From NCBI RefSeq assembly GCF_001618145.1, contig NZ_LQNF01000009.1, forward strand, positions 104,293 to 168,292: a DNA stretch of 64,000 nucleotides, written 5' to 3'. Every line of letters starts with the position of its first letter. Positions within the stretch are counted from its first letter, which is position 1. Under the pieces are notes generated by a model, which was not told where the DNA came from, made no database searches, and saw nothing but the letters and a program-made list of their open reading frames with translations. Source of the stretch: Oceanobacillus damuensis (GTDB lineage: Bacteria; Bacillota; Bacilli; Bacillales; Amphibacillaceae). Made by a program: the position numbers and the translations under genes. Shown here piece after piece: positions 37,546 to 46,883 of the stretch.

Positions 37546-37554
37546 GTGATAATT

Positions 37555-37584
37555 GGACTCCAGTCATTTTGACAGGGGTCCTTT
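37555..37584 (+). terminator. Probable terminator after yqeY
   Basis: GGACTCC and GGGGTCC (one G-U pair) around a 13-nt loop, then TTT. Modest strength. Confidence 0.45.
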
Positions 37585-37697
37585 ATTATATTGCTGCTTC
37601 GTGCAAAAAAATATTTTGACAAAAAAGCAGTCACGGTTTCTCTATAGAGGATGATTGTGATAGTATCTAATTATGACGATGCTCCTATAAAACATTA

Positions 37698-37726
37698 TGA
37701 AACCAATTACATACCTCTTTCGTATA
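37698..37726 (+). promoter_or_regulatory. Sigma-W-type ECF promoter of nfeD-floA-yqfB
   Basis: TGAAAC (37698-37703), a 17-bp spacer, CGTATA (37721-37726), matching the sigma-W consensus TGAAAC and CGTA. In B. subtilis the yqeZ-yqfA-yqfB operon belongs to the sigma-W cell-envelope stress regulon. A TTGACA at 37616 could belong to a second promoter, but its -10 is poor. Confidence 0.8.
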
Positions 37727-37758
37727 CGTATGTAACAGGCTGAGGGAGGTGAATCATT

Positions 37759-39102
37759 TTGTCGGTAAAACGGGTTACATTATACATAGTAATGATTGCA
37801 GCCATTTTTCTATCATTTTTCACTTTAACAGTGAATATTGGGGCTGCCGCCATTGCTCAGCAAGGTGGAGGTAAAACCGTTTATGTCATACCGATAGAAA
37901 GGGAAGTGGAACGGGGACTGGAGGCATTTTTATCACGAACAACCTCGGAAGCAATTGAAGCAGGTGCTGACCACATCATATTTGAAATAGATACGCCTGG
38001 AGGAAGAGTAGATTCTGCTGGTCAAATAGGCTCTCTGATCCAAAGCCTGGATATACCTACCACCGCTTACATTGTTAATGAAGCACTATCTGCAGGATCC
38101 TATATCGCATTATTTTCGGATACCATTTATTTCAATCCCCATGCGACTATGGGTGCGAGCGGGGTCATTAACTCTGATGGGACAGCAGCTGATGAAAAGG
38201 CACAATCAGCTTGGCTTGCTCAAATGCGCAGTGCCGCGGAGTCAACCGGAAGAGACCCTTTGTATGCAGCGGCTATGGCAGATAGCAGTATTGACCTGCC
38301 TGAATACGGTGCCCCAGAAGGGAAATTCCTGACTCTCGGTCCATCAGATGCGATTGAAGTCGGTTATTCCGATGGTACCGTTAATGATCGTGTTGAGCTT
38401 TTATATGAGCTTGAATTATCAGAGGCTGCCATTGTCGAAACAGACCCTTCTGTTGCTGAGGAAGTTGCGAGATTCCTGACCAACCCAATCGTCATTCCGA
38501 TTCTTCTTTCGGTAGCAAGCCTGGGACTTATCGTCGAACTATATTCACCTGGCTTCGGTGTACCGGGAATTATGGGAATCGTTTCACTACTCTTGTTCTT
38601 CTACGGACATATAATTGCTGGTCTTGCCGGAATGGAAGCTATTGTCCTGCTACTGCTTGGAATTATTTTGATTGCAGCTGAGTTCTTTGTTCCCGGAGGT
38701 ATTCTTGGTTCACTCGGTATTGGGGCAATTATTGGTTCATTATTTATGTCTGGATATGATCTGGGACATATGTCAATGAGTATTGGAATTGCCTTTCTTG
38801 TTACATTGGTTGCTGCAGTCATTCTTTTTAGAAGGATTGGTATGGATAAAGGCATTTTCCGGCACATTATTCTTAAAGACAGTACAACGACCGAACAGGG
38901 CTATGTATCTGCTGTAAACCGTTTGGAACTTCTTGGTTTGGAGGGTGTGGCTCTCACGCCTTTAAGACCGTCCGGCATTGGATTATTCGATAATGAACGA
39001 ATAGATGTCGTGTCAGAAGGCGGATTTATCAATAAGGATAAAATAATAAAAGTGGTTAAGGTAGAAGGAGTCCGTGTTGTTGTAAAAGAAACAAACGAAT
39101 AA
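37759..39102 (+). CDS. yqeZ: NfeD-family membrane serine protease (YqeZ type)
   Basis: 447 residues. An N-terminal signal or anchor helix (about 8-30), a ClpP-like domain with the serine motif NEALSAGSYIAL and PHATMGASGVI, four to five membrane helices (about 235-345), and a C-terminal OB-fold NfeD domain. It forms a conserved pair with the flotillin gene that follows and is probably involved in membrane-domain quality control. TTG start after GGGAGGTGA. Confidence 0.9.
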   Translation: MSVKRVTLYIVMIAAIFLSFFTLTVNIGAAAIAQQGGGKTVYVIPIEREVERGLEAFLSRTTSEAIEAGADHIIFEIDTPGGRVDSAGQIGSLIQSLDIPTTAYIVNEALSAGSYIALFSDTIYFNPHATMGASGVINSDGTAADEKAQSAWLAQMRSAAESTGRDPLYAAAMADSSIDLPEYGAPEGKFLTLGPSDAIEVGYSDGTVNDRVELLYELELSEAAIVETDPSVAEEVARFLTNPIVIPILLSVASLGLIVELYSPGFGVPGIMGIVSLLLFFYGHIIAGLAGMEAIVLLLLGIILIAAEFFVPGGILGSLGIGAIIGSLFMSGYDLGHMSMSIGIAFLVTLVAAVILFRRIGMDKGIFRHIILKDSTTTEQGYVSAVNRLELLGLEGVALTPLRPSGIGLFDNERIDVVSEGGFINKDKIIKVVKVEGVRVVVKETNE

Positions 39103-39121
39103 AAAAATGGGAGGAATTTAA

Positions 39122-40114
39122 ATGACATTAGGAGAACTTATGCCGCTCATTATCATAGCGGTAATCTTAATTGCACTAGCAATACTATTTACTTTTGTAC
39201 CGGTAGCATTGTGGATCAGCGCTCTGGCTGCAGGGGTAAGGGTAAGCATCTTTACATTAATTGGTATGAGATTACGTCGAGTTGTACCAAACAGGGTAAT
39301 TAACCCATTAATTAAAGCACATAAAGCTGGATTAAATGTAAAAACAAACCAATTGGAGAGCCATTACCTAGCTGGCGGTAATGTTGATAGAGTAGTAAAT
39401 GCTTTGATCGCAGCTCACCGTGCGAACATCGATCTTCCATTCGAAAGAGGCGCTGCCATTGATTTGGCGGGTCGTGATGTATTGGAAGCAGTACAGATGA
39501 GTGTTAATCCGAAAGTAATTGAAACACCGTTCATCGCCGGTATTGCAATGGATGGGATTGAAGTCAAAGCATTGGCAAGGATTACAGTTCGTGCCAATAT
39601 TGACCGACTTGTCGGTGGTGCTGGTGAAGAAACAATTATTGCCCGTGTTGGTGAAGGTGTAGTTAGTACGATCGGTAGTTCTGAGTCGCATTCCAGAGTC
39701 CTCGAGAATCCGGACACCATTTCACAAACTGTACTAAGTAAAGGTCTTGATTCAGGTACAGCGTTTGAAATTCTCTCGATTGATATTGCAGATGTCGATA
39801 TCGGCAAAAACATCGGGGCAATCCTGCAGACTGACCAAGCTGAAGCAGATAAAAACATCGCACAGGCAAAAGCAGAAGAACGTCGTGCAATGGCTGTTGC
39901 ACAAGAACAGGAAATGGTTGCCCGTGTTCAGGAAATGCGTGCGAAAGTTGTGGAAGCTGAGGCAGATGTACCACTAGCCCTTGCAGAAGCTTTAAGAACA
40001 GGGAAAATGGGTGTAATGGATTATATGAATTATCAAAATATCGGTGCTGACACTGAAATGCGTGACACCATTGGTAAATTGACCAAAGACAGCAAGGAAG
40101 ATGATCAAAAATAA
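39122..40114 (+). CDS. floA: Flotillin-like protein FloA
   Basis: 330 residues: an N-terminal hairpin membrane segment (about 8-45), an SPFH-type domain ([21 protein letters not shown], read in parts), and an Ala/Glu-rich coiled coil (about 240-300). It organises lipid microdomains in the cytoplasmic membrane. GGGAGGA precedes the ATG. Second gene of the sigma-W operon. Confidence 0.95.
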   Translation: MTLGELMPLIIIAVILIALAILFTFVPVALWISALAAGVRVSIFTLIGMRLRRVVPNRVINPLIKAHKAGLNVKTNQLESHYLAGGNVDRVVNALIAAHRANIDLPFERGAAIDLAGRDVLEAVQMSVNPKVIETPFIAGIAMDGIEVKALARITVRANIDRLVGGAGEETIIARVGEGVVSTIGSSESHSRVLENPDTISQTVLSKGLDSGTAFEILSIDIADVDIGKNIGAILQTDQAEADKNIAQAKAEERRAMAVAQEQEMVARVQEMRAKVVEAEADVPLALAEALRTGKMGVMDYMNYQNIGADTEMRDTIGKLTKDSKEDDQK

Positions 40115-40145
40115 TGATTCGTAATTTGCTGAAAGGAGGGATCTG

Positions 40146-40652
40146 ATGGACTGGATTTTTGATAATCTCTTTATTATAATCATTATAGTTTCTGCGCTTT
40201 TAGGATTTTTTAGAAACGGTAATGATCAGGAGACCACCCAAAAGGAAAAGAAACGACCAGCTCCCCCAATGACTGGCAGAATCCCGAAAGCTCCTCCGGA
40301 AAGAAAAGCACAGCCAAGGGCTGAAAGACAAGTCTACCGTGAGGGGTCACGGAAGCCAACTGTCTCAACTGCATCGATTGAAGAACAGCAGAAGGCACAG
40401 ATGGAAAGGCTGGCTAACAAATACAATACTGTAACAGATTCCATTGAGGATCTAACGAGTCAATCTTCCCGAGGAAGCAACCTGAAGGAACCAAAAAGAG
40501 AATCAACGATACAGAAACAGAAAATGAAAAAACAAGTTGTCGGTAACTTTGAAGCCAAAGGTTTAGTTAACGGAATCATCATGTCCGAATTACTGGGATC
40601 ACCAAGGGCAAAGAAACCGTATAAAACTGTTATTCAAGATCGAATAAGATAA
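40146..40652 (+). CDS. yqfB: YqfB-position hypothetical membrane-anchored protein
   Basis: 168 residues: one N-terminal membrane helix (about 7-21) and a long, basic, Pro/Lys-rich, probably disordered cytoplasmic tail that ends with a conserved-looking MSELLGSPRAKKPYK. It is third in the operon, as yqfB is in B. subtilis. I recognise no domain. GAAAGGAGGGATCTG precedes the ATG. Confidence 0.75.
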   Translation: MDWIFDNLFIIIIIVSALLGFFRNGNDQETTQKEKKRPAPPMTGRIPKAPPERKAQPRAERQVYREGSRKPTVSTASIEEQQKAQMERLANKYNTVTDSIEDLTSQSSRGSNLKEPKRESTIQKQKMKKQVVGNFEAKGLVNGIIMSELLGSPRAKKPYKTVIQDRIR

Positions 40653-40657
40653 AATTG

Positions 40658-40704
40658 AAAGCCATTCATGCAAAAGTACCACTTCTGCATGAATGGCTTT
40701 TTCT
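40658..40704 (+). terminator. Terminator of the floA operon
   Basis: A perfect 15-bp stem AAAGCCATTCATGCA (40658-40672) and complement (40686-40700), then T residues. Confidence 0.85.
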
Positions 40705-40763
40705 TTGGACGTTTTCCATAAAATTTCCACTGAGGTTACTGGTCTACTTAAGAAATTGTTGTT

Positions 40764-41217
40764 GCGCATATATGTAAAATGCGAAGTAACTTAGGCTTAT
40801 TACATATGCTTCTCCCGCCGTCCGGGATCGCTCTGGCCGGATGCTTTCCACGGGCACGGCCTCAGCCCCGAAGAGAAAACCACTCTGCGGGGTCTTCGGA
40901 CACGTGCTGTTCCCGCAGGACAAGGAACGCTTCGTCAGCATCTGCATCTTCGTAAGAAAATTGGTTTATATTTTCGAGGAGTCACTGCCCGCCGCTCACC
41001 CGAACTGGTAAAGCTGTGTAATCTTATCGCTGTATGAATGTAGTTAATCGGTAACTAGCTCGGGGAAATACACGGAGACTCCAACGGGAGGAAAGGCATA
41101 GGTGAGACACTGAAATGCGTAGCATGAAGGGGCTCACCAGCCGCCTTAGGATGCGCGCAGTGTATTTCCCCGAGCGGTAGCCGGAGCTTCTCATCCCGCG
41201 TCGCATTTTATATCAAC
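40764..41217. repeat. Composite GC-rich mosaic repeat A
   Basis: About 450 bp, clearly richer in G+C than its surroundings. Outer ends are imperfect inverted repeats (about 14 bp: 40771-40784 and 41201-41214, TCGCATTTTA core). Inside are two modules: 40812-40935, with GGGCACGGCCTCAGCC and TGCGGGGTCTTCGGAC, and 41059-41174, bounded by a perfect 15-bp inverted repeat (CTCGGGGAAATACAC) and containing GGGCTCACCAGCCGCC. The second module recurs inverted at 49863-50047. No plausible protein. Confidence 0.75.
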
Positions 41218-41422
41218 TCTTATGGTTATAGAGCCGAAACACTAAAAGAGATTTTACAGGATTACTTCGGTTAAATAATGTCCAGATTGATTTTTGTTTT
41301 CCTTCCTCGCACACCCTCCAATTTGCAGTCTTTCAATTCCAATCGTTAAATTGGTAAAATCACCAATTCTGTTCTTATATTGTCTCCCCATTCATACATA
41401 TCTATGTGAGGGGGGATCATCA
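41218..41422. other. Sequence between repeat A and yqfC
   Basis: AT-rich, no gene. CATACATAT at 41393-41401 resembles a sigma-E -10; the ATATT 11 bp before it is closer than usual for a -35. yqfC is sigma-E controlled in B. subtilis, so this is a plausible but unproven promoter. Confidence 0.4.
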
Positions 41423-41704
41423 TTGGCTAATTGGCAACAACGTTTGCGTTCCTTATTAATTGAACAATTCTCTCTTCCTTCTGATGTTATTCTCGAGATG
41501 CCACGGATAACGATTATAGGGCATATTCATATTTATATTGAAAATCATCAGGGGTTGGCAACTTATTCTGATAATGAACTGAAGTTAAAAATAAACAAAG
41601 GTTATGTTCAAATTAAAGGTTCTTCCTTTGTTTTAAAGATGATGTTACCAAAAGAGATTTTGCTGGAAGGCACTATCTCTGAAGTGAAGTTCTTAATGAA
41701 TTGA
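41423..41704 (+). CDS. yqfC: Sporulation protein YqfC
   Basis: 93 residues. The pattern LPSDVILEMPRITIIGHIHI, YIENHQGL and LPKEILLEGTI matches YqfC (YabP-like), a mother-cell protein of sporulation. The TTG start at 41423 follows GAGGGGGGATC; the frame is open upstream to 41294, but those residues do not fit the family. yqfD follows after 21 bp. Confidence 0.88.
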   Translation: MANWQQRLRSLLIEQFSLPSDVILEMPRITIIGHIHIYIENHQGLATYSDNELKLKINKGYVQIKGSSFVLKMMLPKEILLEGTISEVKFLMN

Positions 41705-41725
41705 GCTATTTTTAAGGAGGATGCT

Positions 41726-42946
41726 ATGAAATATAGAAATGGAACTGTTCGCGCCACAGGATATGTAACCATCTTAGTTAAAGGCACTGCTCCTGAGTTG
41801 TTTTTTCAAAAATGTGCAAGCGAAGGCATCATGGTCTGGGATGTAAAGAAGTTAGACAAAGATGCTTGTGAAGGAAAAATAAAACTATCTGACATACAAA
41901 AGATGAAACAGATCAGAAGGAAAACAATCTATAAAGTATCATTTACAGGGAGAAACGGTTATCCATTCTTAATGAAACGATTTTTCAGAAAGAAACCTTT
42001 AGTTATCGGGTTAATGATTAGCTTTCTATTTTTCCTGTTTCTCTCAAACATAATCTGGGAAGTGAAAATTACTGGTGTACCGAGAGATATTGAAGAAAAA
42101 ATAGACAAGCAGTTAAGCAGCTATGGCGTTCACCCAGGTGCATGGCTCTTTTCAATTGATACTCCGACAGAAATACAGCAAAGATTAATTAATGACATTC
42201 CTGAACTTCTCTGGGCAGGGGTAGACCAAAAAGGGACAACCTTTTACCTTGAGGGTGTAGAAAAAATAATTGTTCAGGAAGCAGATCCTGAACAGCCAAG
42301 AAACCTTGTCGCATCAAAAAAAGGGGTCATTACTAAAATGTATGTATCCAAAGGGACCCCAATGGTAAAAGTAAATGATTATGTTGAACCTGGAGATATA
42401 CTAGTTTCAGGGGTTTTAGGAAATACAGACGAAAGTGAAGATGAAGATGAAAATAATAAAAGAATAGAGCCCATAGCTGCCGAGGCCGAAGTTACTGCAA
42501 ATACTTGGTATGAAGTTTCCTTAACCGTACCATTACAATACAATTATGAAAGACTGACAGGGAATTCCAAAAAGAAATTCTTTTTAAAGACGGGAGCATT
42601 CCAGTTTCCTATCTGGGGATTTAAAGACCCTCCCTATCAGGACGTTCATAGAGATATAAAAGAAAATAAAATTAACTTCCTGAAATGGGAGCTTCCGGTT
42701 TCCGTTATTGAAACGGTATTAAGTGAGAAGGAATATATTCAGGCTGAAAGGTCAAAGGAAGAGGCAATTAAAGCAGGTATGGAACAAGCGGTTATTCAGC
42801 TGAAGCATGAATTAGGACCTGATGCGGAAATATTGTCAGAAAAAGTTTTGCATGAAACTATAGAGCGTGGTAAAGTTAACTTAAACATATATGTTTCTGT
42901 AGAAGAAAATATAGTAAAGCAAGAACCATTAAATCAAGGAGATTGA
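41726..42946 (+). CDS. yqfD: Sporulation protein YqfD
   Basis: 406 residues: a cytoplasmic N-terminal part (about 1-90), one membrane helix (PLVIGLMISFLFFLFLSNII, about 92-111), and a large extracytoplasmic domain with a K-G-V-I/P-G-D-beta hairpin segment (ASKKGVITKMYVSKGTPMVK). Matches B. subtilis YqfD, stage IV sporulation. AAGGAGG upstream. Confidence 0.9.
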   Translation: MKYRNGTVRATGYVTILVKGTAPELFFQKCASEGIMVWDVKKLDKDACEGKIKLSDIQKMKQIRRKTIYKVSFTGRNGYPFLMKRFFRKKPLVIGLMISFLFFLFLSNIIWEVKITGVPRDIEEKIDKQLSSYGVHPGAWLFSIDTPTEIQQRLINDIPELLWAGVDQKGTTFYLEGVEKIIVQEADPEQPRNLVASKKGVITKMYVSKGTPMVKVNDYVEPGDILVSGVLGNTDESEDEDENNKRIEPIAAEAEVTANTWYEVSLTVPLQYNYERLTGNSKKKFFLKTGAFQFPIWGFKDPPYQDVHRDIKENKINFLKWELPVSVIETVLSEKEYIQAERSKEEAIKAGMEQAVIQLKHELGPDAEILSEKVLHETIERGKVNLNIYVSVEENIVKQEPLNQGD

Positions 42947-42948
42947 TT

Positions 42949-43908
42949 ATGTCAGGTAGCCTAACTGAAATTGATTTGCAATTAACAGGTACGAATGAAG
43001 CGCTTGCTTTATTCGGAACAAATGATAAGAACCTTAAACAGCTTGAATCCCAATTGGAAGTTTCTATAGTATCCAGAGGGGAAGCGGTCAGTGTTTCCGG
43101 AACTGAGGAATCCGTTTCTCTTGTGCAGGAAATTCTCCTGACACTGCTGTCGGTTATTAGAAAAGGTCAATCCATTTCTGAAAGAGACGTTGTATATGCA
43201 GTAGATTTAGCGAAAAAGGGAAAAATCAACCAATTGGAAACGCTTTTTGAGGATGAAATAACAAAAAATGCCAAAGGGAAATCTATCCGGGTAAAAACAC
43301 TTGGACAAAAAAGTTATATTCATGCTATTAAATCCAATGATCTCGTATTTGGAATAGGACCAGCAGGCACTGGTAAAACCTATTTGGCGGTAGTCATGGC
43401 TGTACATGCTTTAAAGAATGGGATGGTCAAACGAATCATCCTTACCCGTCCAGCTGTTGAAGCTGGGGAAAGCCTCGGATTTTTACCTGGTGATCTTAAG
43501 GAAAAAGTGGATCCATATTTAAGACCATTATACGATGCCCTTCATGACGTTTTGGGGGTAGAGCATACGTTACGCCTGATTGAACGTGAAACAATCGAAA
43601 TAGCTCCTTTGGCTTATATGCGAGGGAGAACGTTGGATGACGCATTTGTTATTTTGGATGAAGCACAAAATACAACACCGGCCCAAATGAAAATGTTTCT
43701 AACCCGCTTAGGATTTGGATCAAAAATGATTATTACAGGTGATATTACTCAGATTGACCTTCCTAAAGGGGTGAAATCTGGTTTGAATGTCGCCCATCAG
43801 CTGCTAAGCACCGTGGAAGGAATATCCTTTATTCACCTAAATCAGACTGATGTAGTGAGACACCCGTTGGTTCAACGTATTATAGCAGCATATGAAATTG
43901 ACAAGTAA
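42949..43908 (+). CDS. phoH: PhoH family P-loop ATPase
   Basis: 319 residues: an N-terminal KH-like RNA-binding part, then an ATPase core with Walker A GPAGTGKTYLA and Walker B VILDEAQN, plus RGRTLDDAF. Family members are ATPases linked to RNA metabolism. The ATG at 42949 follows AAGGAGA by 6 bp and starts directly after the yqfD stop. Confidence 0.93.
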   Translation: MSGSLTEIDLQLTGTNEALALFGTNDKNLKQLESQLEVSIVSRGEAVSVSGTEESVSLVQEILLTLLSVIRKGQSISERDVVYAVDLAKKGKINQLETLFEDEITKNAKGKSIRVKTLGQKSYIHAIKSNDLVFGIGPAGTGKTYLAVVMAVHALKNGMVKRIILTRPAVEAGESLGFLPGDLKEKVDPYLRPLYDALHDVLGVEHTLRLIERETIEIAPLAYMRGRTLDDAFVILDEAQNTTPAQMKMFLTRLGFGSKMIITGDITQIDLPKGVKSGLNVAHQLLSTVEGISFIHLNQTDVVRHPLVQRIIAAYEIDK

Positions 43909-43935
43909 AGAAGAAGAAAAGAGGAGGAACTGCTC

Positions 43936-44056
43936 AGAAACTCAATGCTAGCAAGGGACTGGAAAGCGCATGGTTTTCGCGCTTGGAATGTCCAGTGCTT
44001 ATGACAGGAGTTTCTAGGAACCGGAGCTGGACGAACAAAAGCGCAGGTGACTGTTT
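43936..44056 (+). repeat. Tandem hairpin repeat, unit 1
   Basis: One of two 121-bp direct repeats. Nested pairing: AGAAAC with GTTTCT at the outside, GGAC with GTCC, and AAGCGC with GCGCTT around a 9-nt loop. Ends CGGAGCTGGACG. The stem next to the GGAC pair is less complete than in unit 2. Confidence 0.8.
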
Positions 44057-44156
44057 AGAAACGCATGCATAAGCAAGGGACTGGAAAGCGCATGGTTTTC
44101 GCGCTTGGAATGTCCATTGCTTATGACAGGAGTTTCTAGGAACCGGAGCTGGACGT
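44057..44156 (+). repeat. Tandem hairpin repeat, unit 2
   Basis: Near-identical to unit 1 and more perfectly self-complementary: CATAAGCAA pairs exactly with TTGCTTATG outside the GGAC/GTCC and AAGCGC/GCGCTT pairs. It is preceded by AACAAAAGCGCAGGTG and ends CGGAGCTGGACG, the head and tail seen in the element at 13419. Confidence 0.8.
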
Positions 44157-44212
44157 GGCTGTTTTTGTATGAGAGTTAATTGCTGCCAAAATTTATGCAT
44201 TCTTATTTTTTG
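44157..44212 (+). repeat. Dispersed tail repeat, copy 3
   Basis: GGCTGTTTTTGTATGAG followed by the core TTAATTGCTGCCAAAAT, the same tail as at 13719 and 13795. Confidence 0.8.
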
Positions 44213-44214
44213 AA

Positions 44215-44247
44215 GTAAGACCCTGAAAGACGGGTCTTATTTCTTTA
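44215..44247 (+). terminator. Terminator upstream of pgpH
   Basis: TAAGACCC, an 8-nt loop, GGGTCTTA, then TTTCTTT. It probably ends the phoH transcript after the inserted repeats. Confidence 0.65.
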
Positions 44248-44276
44248 TAACTGTTACAAACAGTGGGGTGATGCAA

Positions 44277-46418
44277 ATGATTGATAGATTAAAAAGAATC
44301 TTTGAATCAAACAAGGATAGACATAGTTGGATCTTTATCTTATTGCCAGTAGCATTATTAGGTATTTTCTTCTTTTTTATTACCCTTAACAATGTACATA
44401 CAGAAACTTATGATATAGAGCGTTTTAGCAATGCCAGTGCAACAATCCGTTCTCCGATTACGATTGAAAACGAAAAAGAAACTGAACGCAAAACAAGAGA
44501 AACCGTACAGTCCGTCCAGGATAGGTATAATATATCCAACGAAATCACCAATGAACAAATCAGTTTTATTGAAGAAATATTCGACGCCATTATAAAAATG
44601 GGAGAAGAGCCTGCAATAAATGACGTTGAAACCGGTGAGGAAGAAACATCCGACCAGTTAACAGATCAGGAAAAAGTCACAGATTTAAAAAAAGTTTTAT
44701 CGGAAGAAATTAATGAATCGGTTGAAGATAATACTCTTATTGAATTAATGAAATTTTCTCCAGAGGAACTCGAAGATGCCCGAGCTATATTTATAACATC
44801 TTTGGAAGAAACGTTAAATAATGGTGTTCGGACAGAGAATCTGCAAACTGCCGGAACAAATGTAAGACAAACCATCGATTTTTCCTCTCTGGACCAATCA
44901 CTGAAAGAGCCATTAAATGAACTTATTGAATTCGCGGTAACAGAAAACTCTTTCTTTGATTACGAAAAAACATCAGAAGCACGCAAAGAAGCAGCTGCAA
45001 GCGTTGATCCTGTTCTCATTCGTGCTGGTGAGGTAATTGTTAGAGAGGGGCAGCCAATCACAAACGAAGTATATGAAGAACTTGAACTTGTCGGCTTGTT
45101 GGACGATGAAAGGAATATTTTTCCTTTAATTGGACTTTCGCTCCTGATTATTTTAATTTGTAGTTTAATAGGATTGGAGATGTACCGAACGGCAAGAGAG
45201 AATGAATGGAATTATGGAAAAATCATGGTGATTTTCATTATCAGTATAATTGTCGTATCATTAATGAAAATCATCAGCCTATATACCACCCAGTCAAATC
45301 ACCTATTCTTTGTTACACCGATTGCTACAGGTGTTCTGCTTGTTAAAATATTAATAAATGAGCGGCTGGCAATCGTACTCGCTGCCTTGTATTCCATTCT
45401 CGGAAGTGTCATATTTAATGGGCAGATTGCAGGTGCATTAAATGTGGAAGCTGGGATATACTTTCTCATTTCACAGCTTACCGGGATCATTTTCCTGATA
45501 AACTTGAAAGACAGATTGGCAATCCTAAAAGTGGGTGTTGGTATAGCGGCTGTAAATATTATCACTGTTTTACTATTTTTATTTCTATCTTTTGAAAAAT
45601 ATTCATGGATTGATTTATTTATCCATTCAAGCTTCGGTCTCGTTTCCGCTTTCCTTGCAGCAGTACTTACAATCGGGCTGCTGCCGTTTTTCGAGACTAC
45701 ACTAGGCATTCTGTCGGATGTAAAGTTACTGCAGCTTTCAAACCCGAACCAGCCATTAATGAAAAAACTTTTGACGGAAGCCCCCGGGACATATCATCAT
45801 TCGGTTATGGTGGCAAATATAAGTGAGACGGCGTGCGAGGCAATTGGTGCAAATGGTCTGTTGGCACGTGTGGGCGCATACTATCATGATATCGGAAAAA
45901 CGGTTCGTCCACATTATTTTATTGAAAATCAGGTATCTATGCGAAACCCCCATGACTTCATAGACCCGAAAGAAAGTGCGGAAATCATTATAAGCCATCC
46001 TTACGACGGAGCAGAAATGCTAAAGAAACATAAGCTTCCAAAAGAAATTATCGATATTGCAATGCAGCATCATGCGACATCTTTATTACAGTTTTTTTAT
46101 TATAAAGCAACAGAGAATAATGGAAACGTAAAGGAAGCCGATTTCAGATATCCGGGACCAAACCCCCAGACAAAGGAGGCTGCGATCATTTGTGTATGTG
46201 ATTCGGTGGAGGCAGCCGTACGTTCTCTGAAGGAGCCGACCGAAGAAAAGATTGAGGCAATTGTCGCCTCGATTATTAAAGATAAAGTCGCTGATGGACA
46301 ATTGGATGAAAGTCCTTTAACATTAAAGGAGCTAAATATCATTCAGAGTGCTATATGTGAATCGCTTAAAGGTATTTTTCACTCAAGAATACAATATCCG
46401 ATGAAGGAGGCTAATTGA
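44277..46418 (+). CDS. pgpH: 7TM-HD phosphohydrolase, PgpH-type c-di-AMP phosphodiesterase
   Basis: 713 residues. An N-terminal membrane helix, a large extracytoplasmic 7TMR-HDED domain, seven membrane helices (about 275-470) and a cytoplasmic HD domain (GTYHHSVMVANISETA; YYHDIGKTVRPHYF; QHHATSLLQFFYYKA). Listeria and Bacillus homologues (YqfF) hydrolyse c-di-AMP, tying it to potassium and osmotic homeostasis. ATG 44277 is chosen 6-7 bp after GGGGTG; GTG 44268 and ATG 44271 are in frame but overlap that site. Confidence 0.93.
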   Translation: MIDRLKRIFESNKDRHSWIFILLPVALLGIFFFFITLNNVHTETYDIERFSNASATIRSPITIENEKETERKTRETVQSVQDRYNISNEITNEQISFIEEIFDAIIKMGEEPAINDVETGEEETSDQLTDQEKVTDLKKVLSEEINESVEDNTLIELMKFSPEELEDARAIFITSLEETLNNGVRTENLQTAGTNVRQTIDFSSLDQSLKEPLNELIEFAVTENSFFDYEKTSEARKEAAASVDPVLIRAGEVIVREGQPITNEVYEELELVGLLDDERNIFPLIGLSLLIILICSLIGLEMYRTARENEWNYGKIMVIFIISIIVVSLMKIISLYTTQSNHLFFVTPIATGVLLVKILINERLAIVLAALYSILGSVIFNGQIAGALNVEAGIYFLISQLTGIIFLINLKDRLAILKVGVGIAAVNIITVLLFLFLSFEKYSWIDLFIHSSFGLVSAFLAAVLTIGLLPFFETTLGILSDVKLLQLSNPNQPLMKKLLTEAPGTYHHSVMVANISETACEAIGANGLLARVGAYYHDIGKTVRPHYFIENQVSMRNPHDFIDPKESAEIIISHPYDGAEMLKKHKLPKEIIDIAMQHHATSLLQFFYYKATENNGNVKEADFRYPGPNPQTKEAAIICVCDSVEAAVRSLKEPTEEKIEAIVASIIKDKVADGQLDESPLTLKELNIIQSAICESLKGIFHSRIQYPMKEAN

Positions 46419-46883
46419 ATGTATATTGACTTTCATGATAATACGAATTCTGTACCGACCGATTATATTGACCTGATTCAACGATTACTGAATTTCGCCG
46501 CAAAAAAAGAAGGAATAACAAGTGAAGCTGAAATGTCCGTTAATTTTGTTGACAATAAAGAGATTCAGGAGCTTAATCGGAATTACAGACAAAAGGACAC
46601 ACCAACAGATGTAATCTCTTTTGCAATGCAGGAATCTGTTGAAGGTGAACTGGAAATCGTTGGTGAAGATATGCCTCTGACTCTGGGTGATATCGTCATT
46701 TCAGTTGATAAGGCTAAAGAACAAGCTATGGAATACGGCCACACAGACGAAAGAGAACTTGCATTTCTTACTGTTCATGGCTTTCTTCATTTACTGGGAT
46801 ATGATCATATGAATAAGGCAGATGAGGAAAAAATGTTTAAAAGACAGGAAGAAATTTTAGGTGAGTTCGGAATTGAAAGATAA
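46419..46883 (+). CDS. ybeY: Endoribonuclease YbeY (16S rRNA maturation)
   Basis: 154 residues with the zinc motif HGFLHLLGYDH (H-x3-H-x5-H) and TPTDVISF-like TDVISFAM. Metal-dependent RNase of 16S rRNA 3'-end processing and ribosome quality control. Begins on the base after the pgpH stop, AAGGAGG upstream. Its last 23 nt overlap dgkA. Confidence 0.95.
   Translation: MYIDFHDNTNSVPTDYIDLIQRLLNFAAKKEGITSEAEMSVNFVDNKEIQELNRNYRQKDTPTDVISFAMQESVEGELEIVGEDMPLTLGDIVISVDKAKEQAMEYGHTDERELAFLTVHGFLHLLGYDHMNKADEEKMFKRQEEILGEFGIER

Noticed and set aside
40744..41206. Several 60-70-codon frames inside repeat A
   Set aside because: Cys/Pro/Arg-rich translations of GC-rich repeat sequence, no ribosome sites, other strand frames equally long.
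43936..44156. CRISPR-like array
   Set aside because: Only two long units with strong internal dyad symmetry and no regular short spacers or cas genes.
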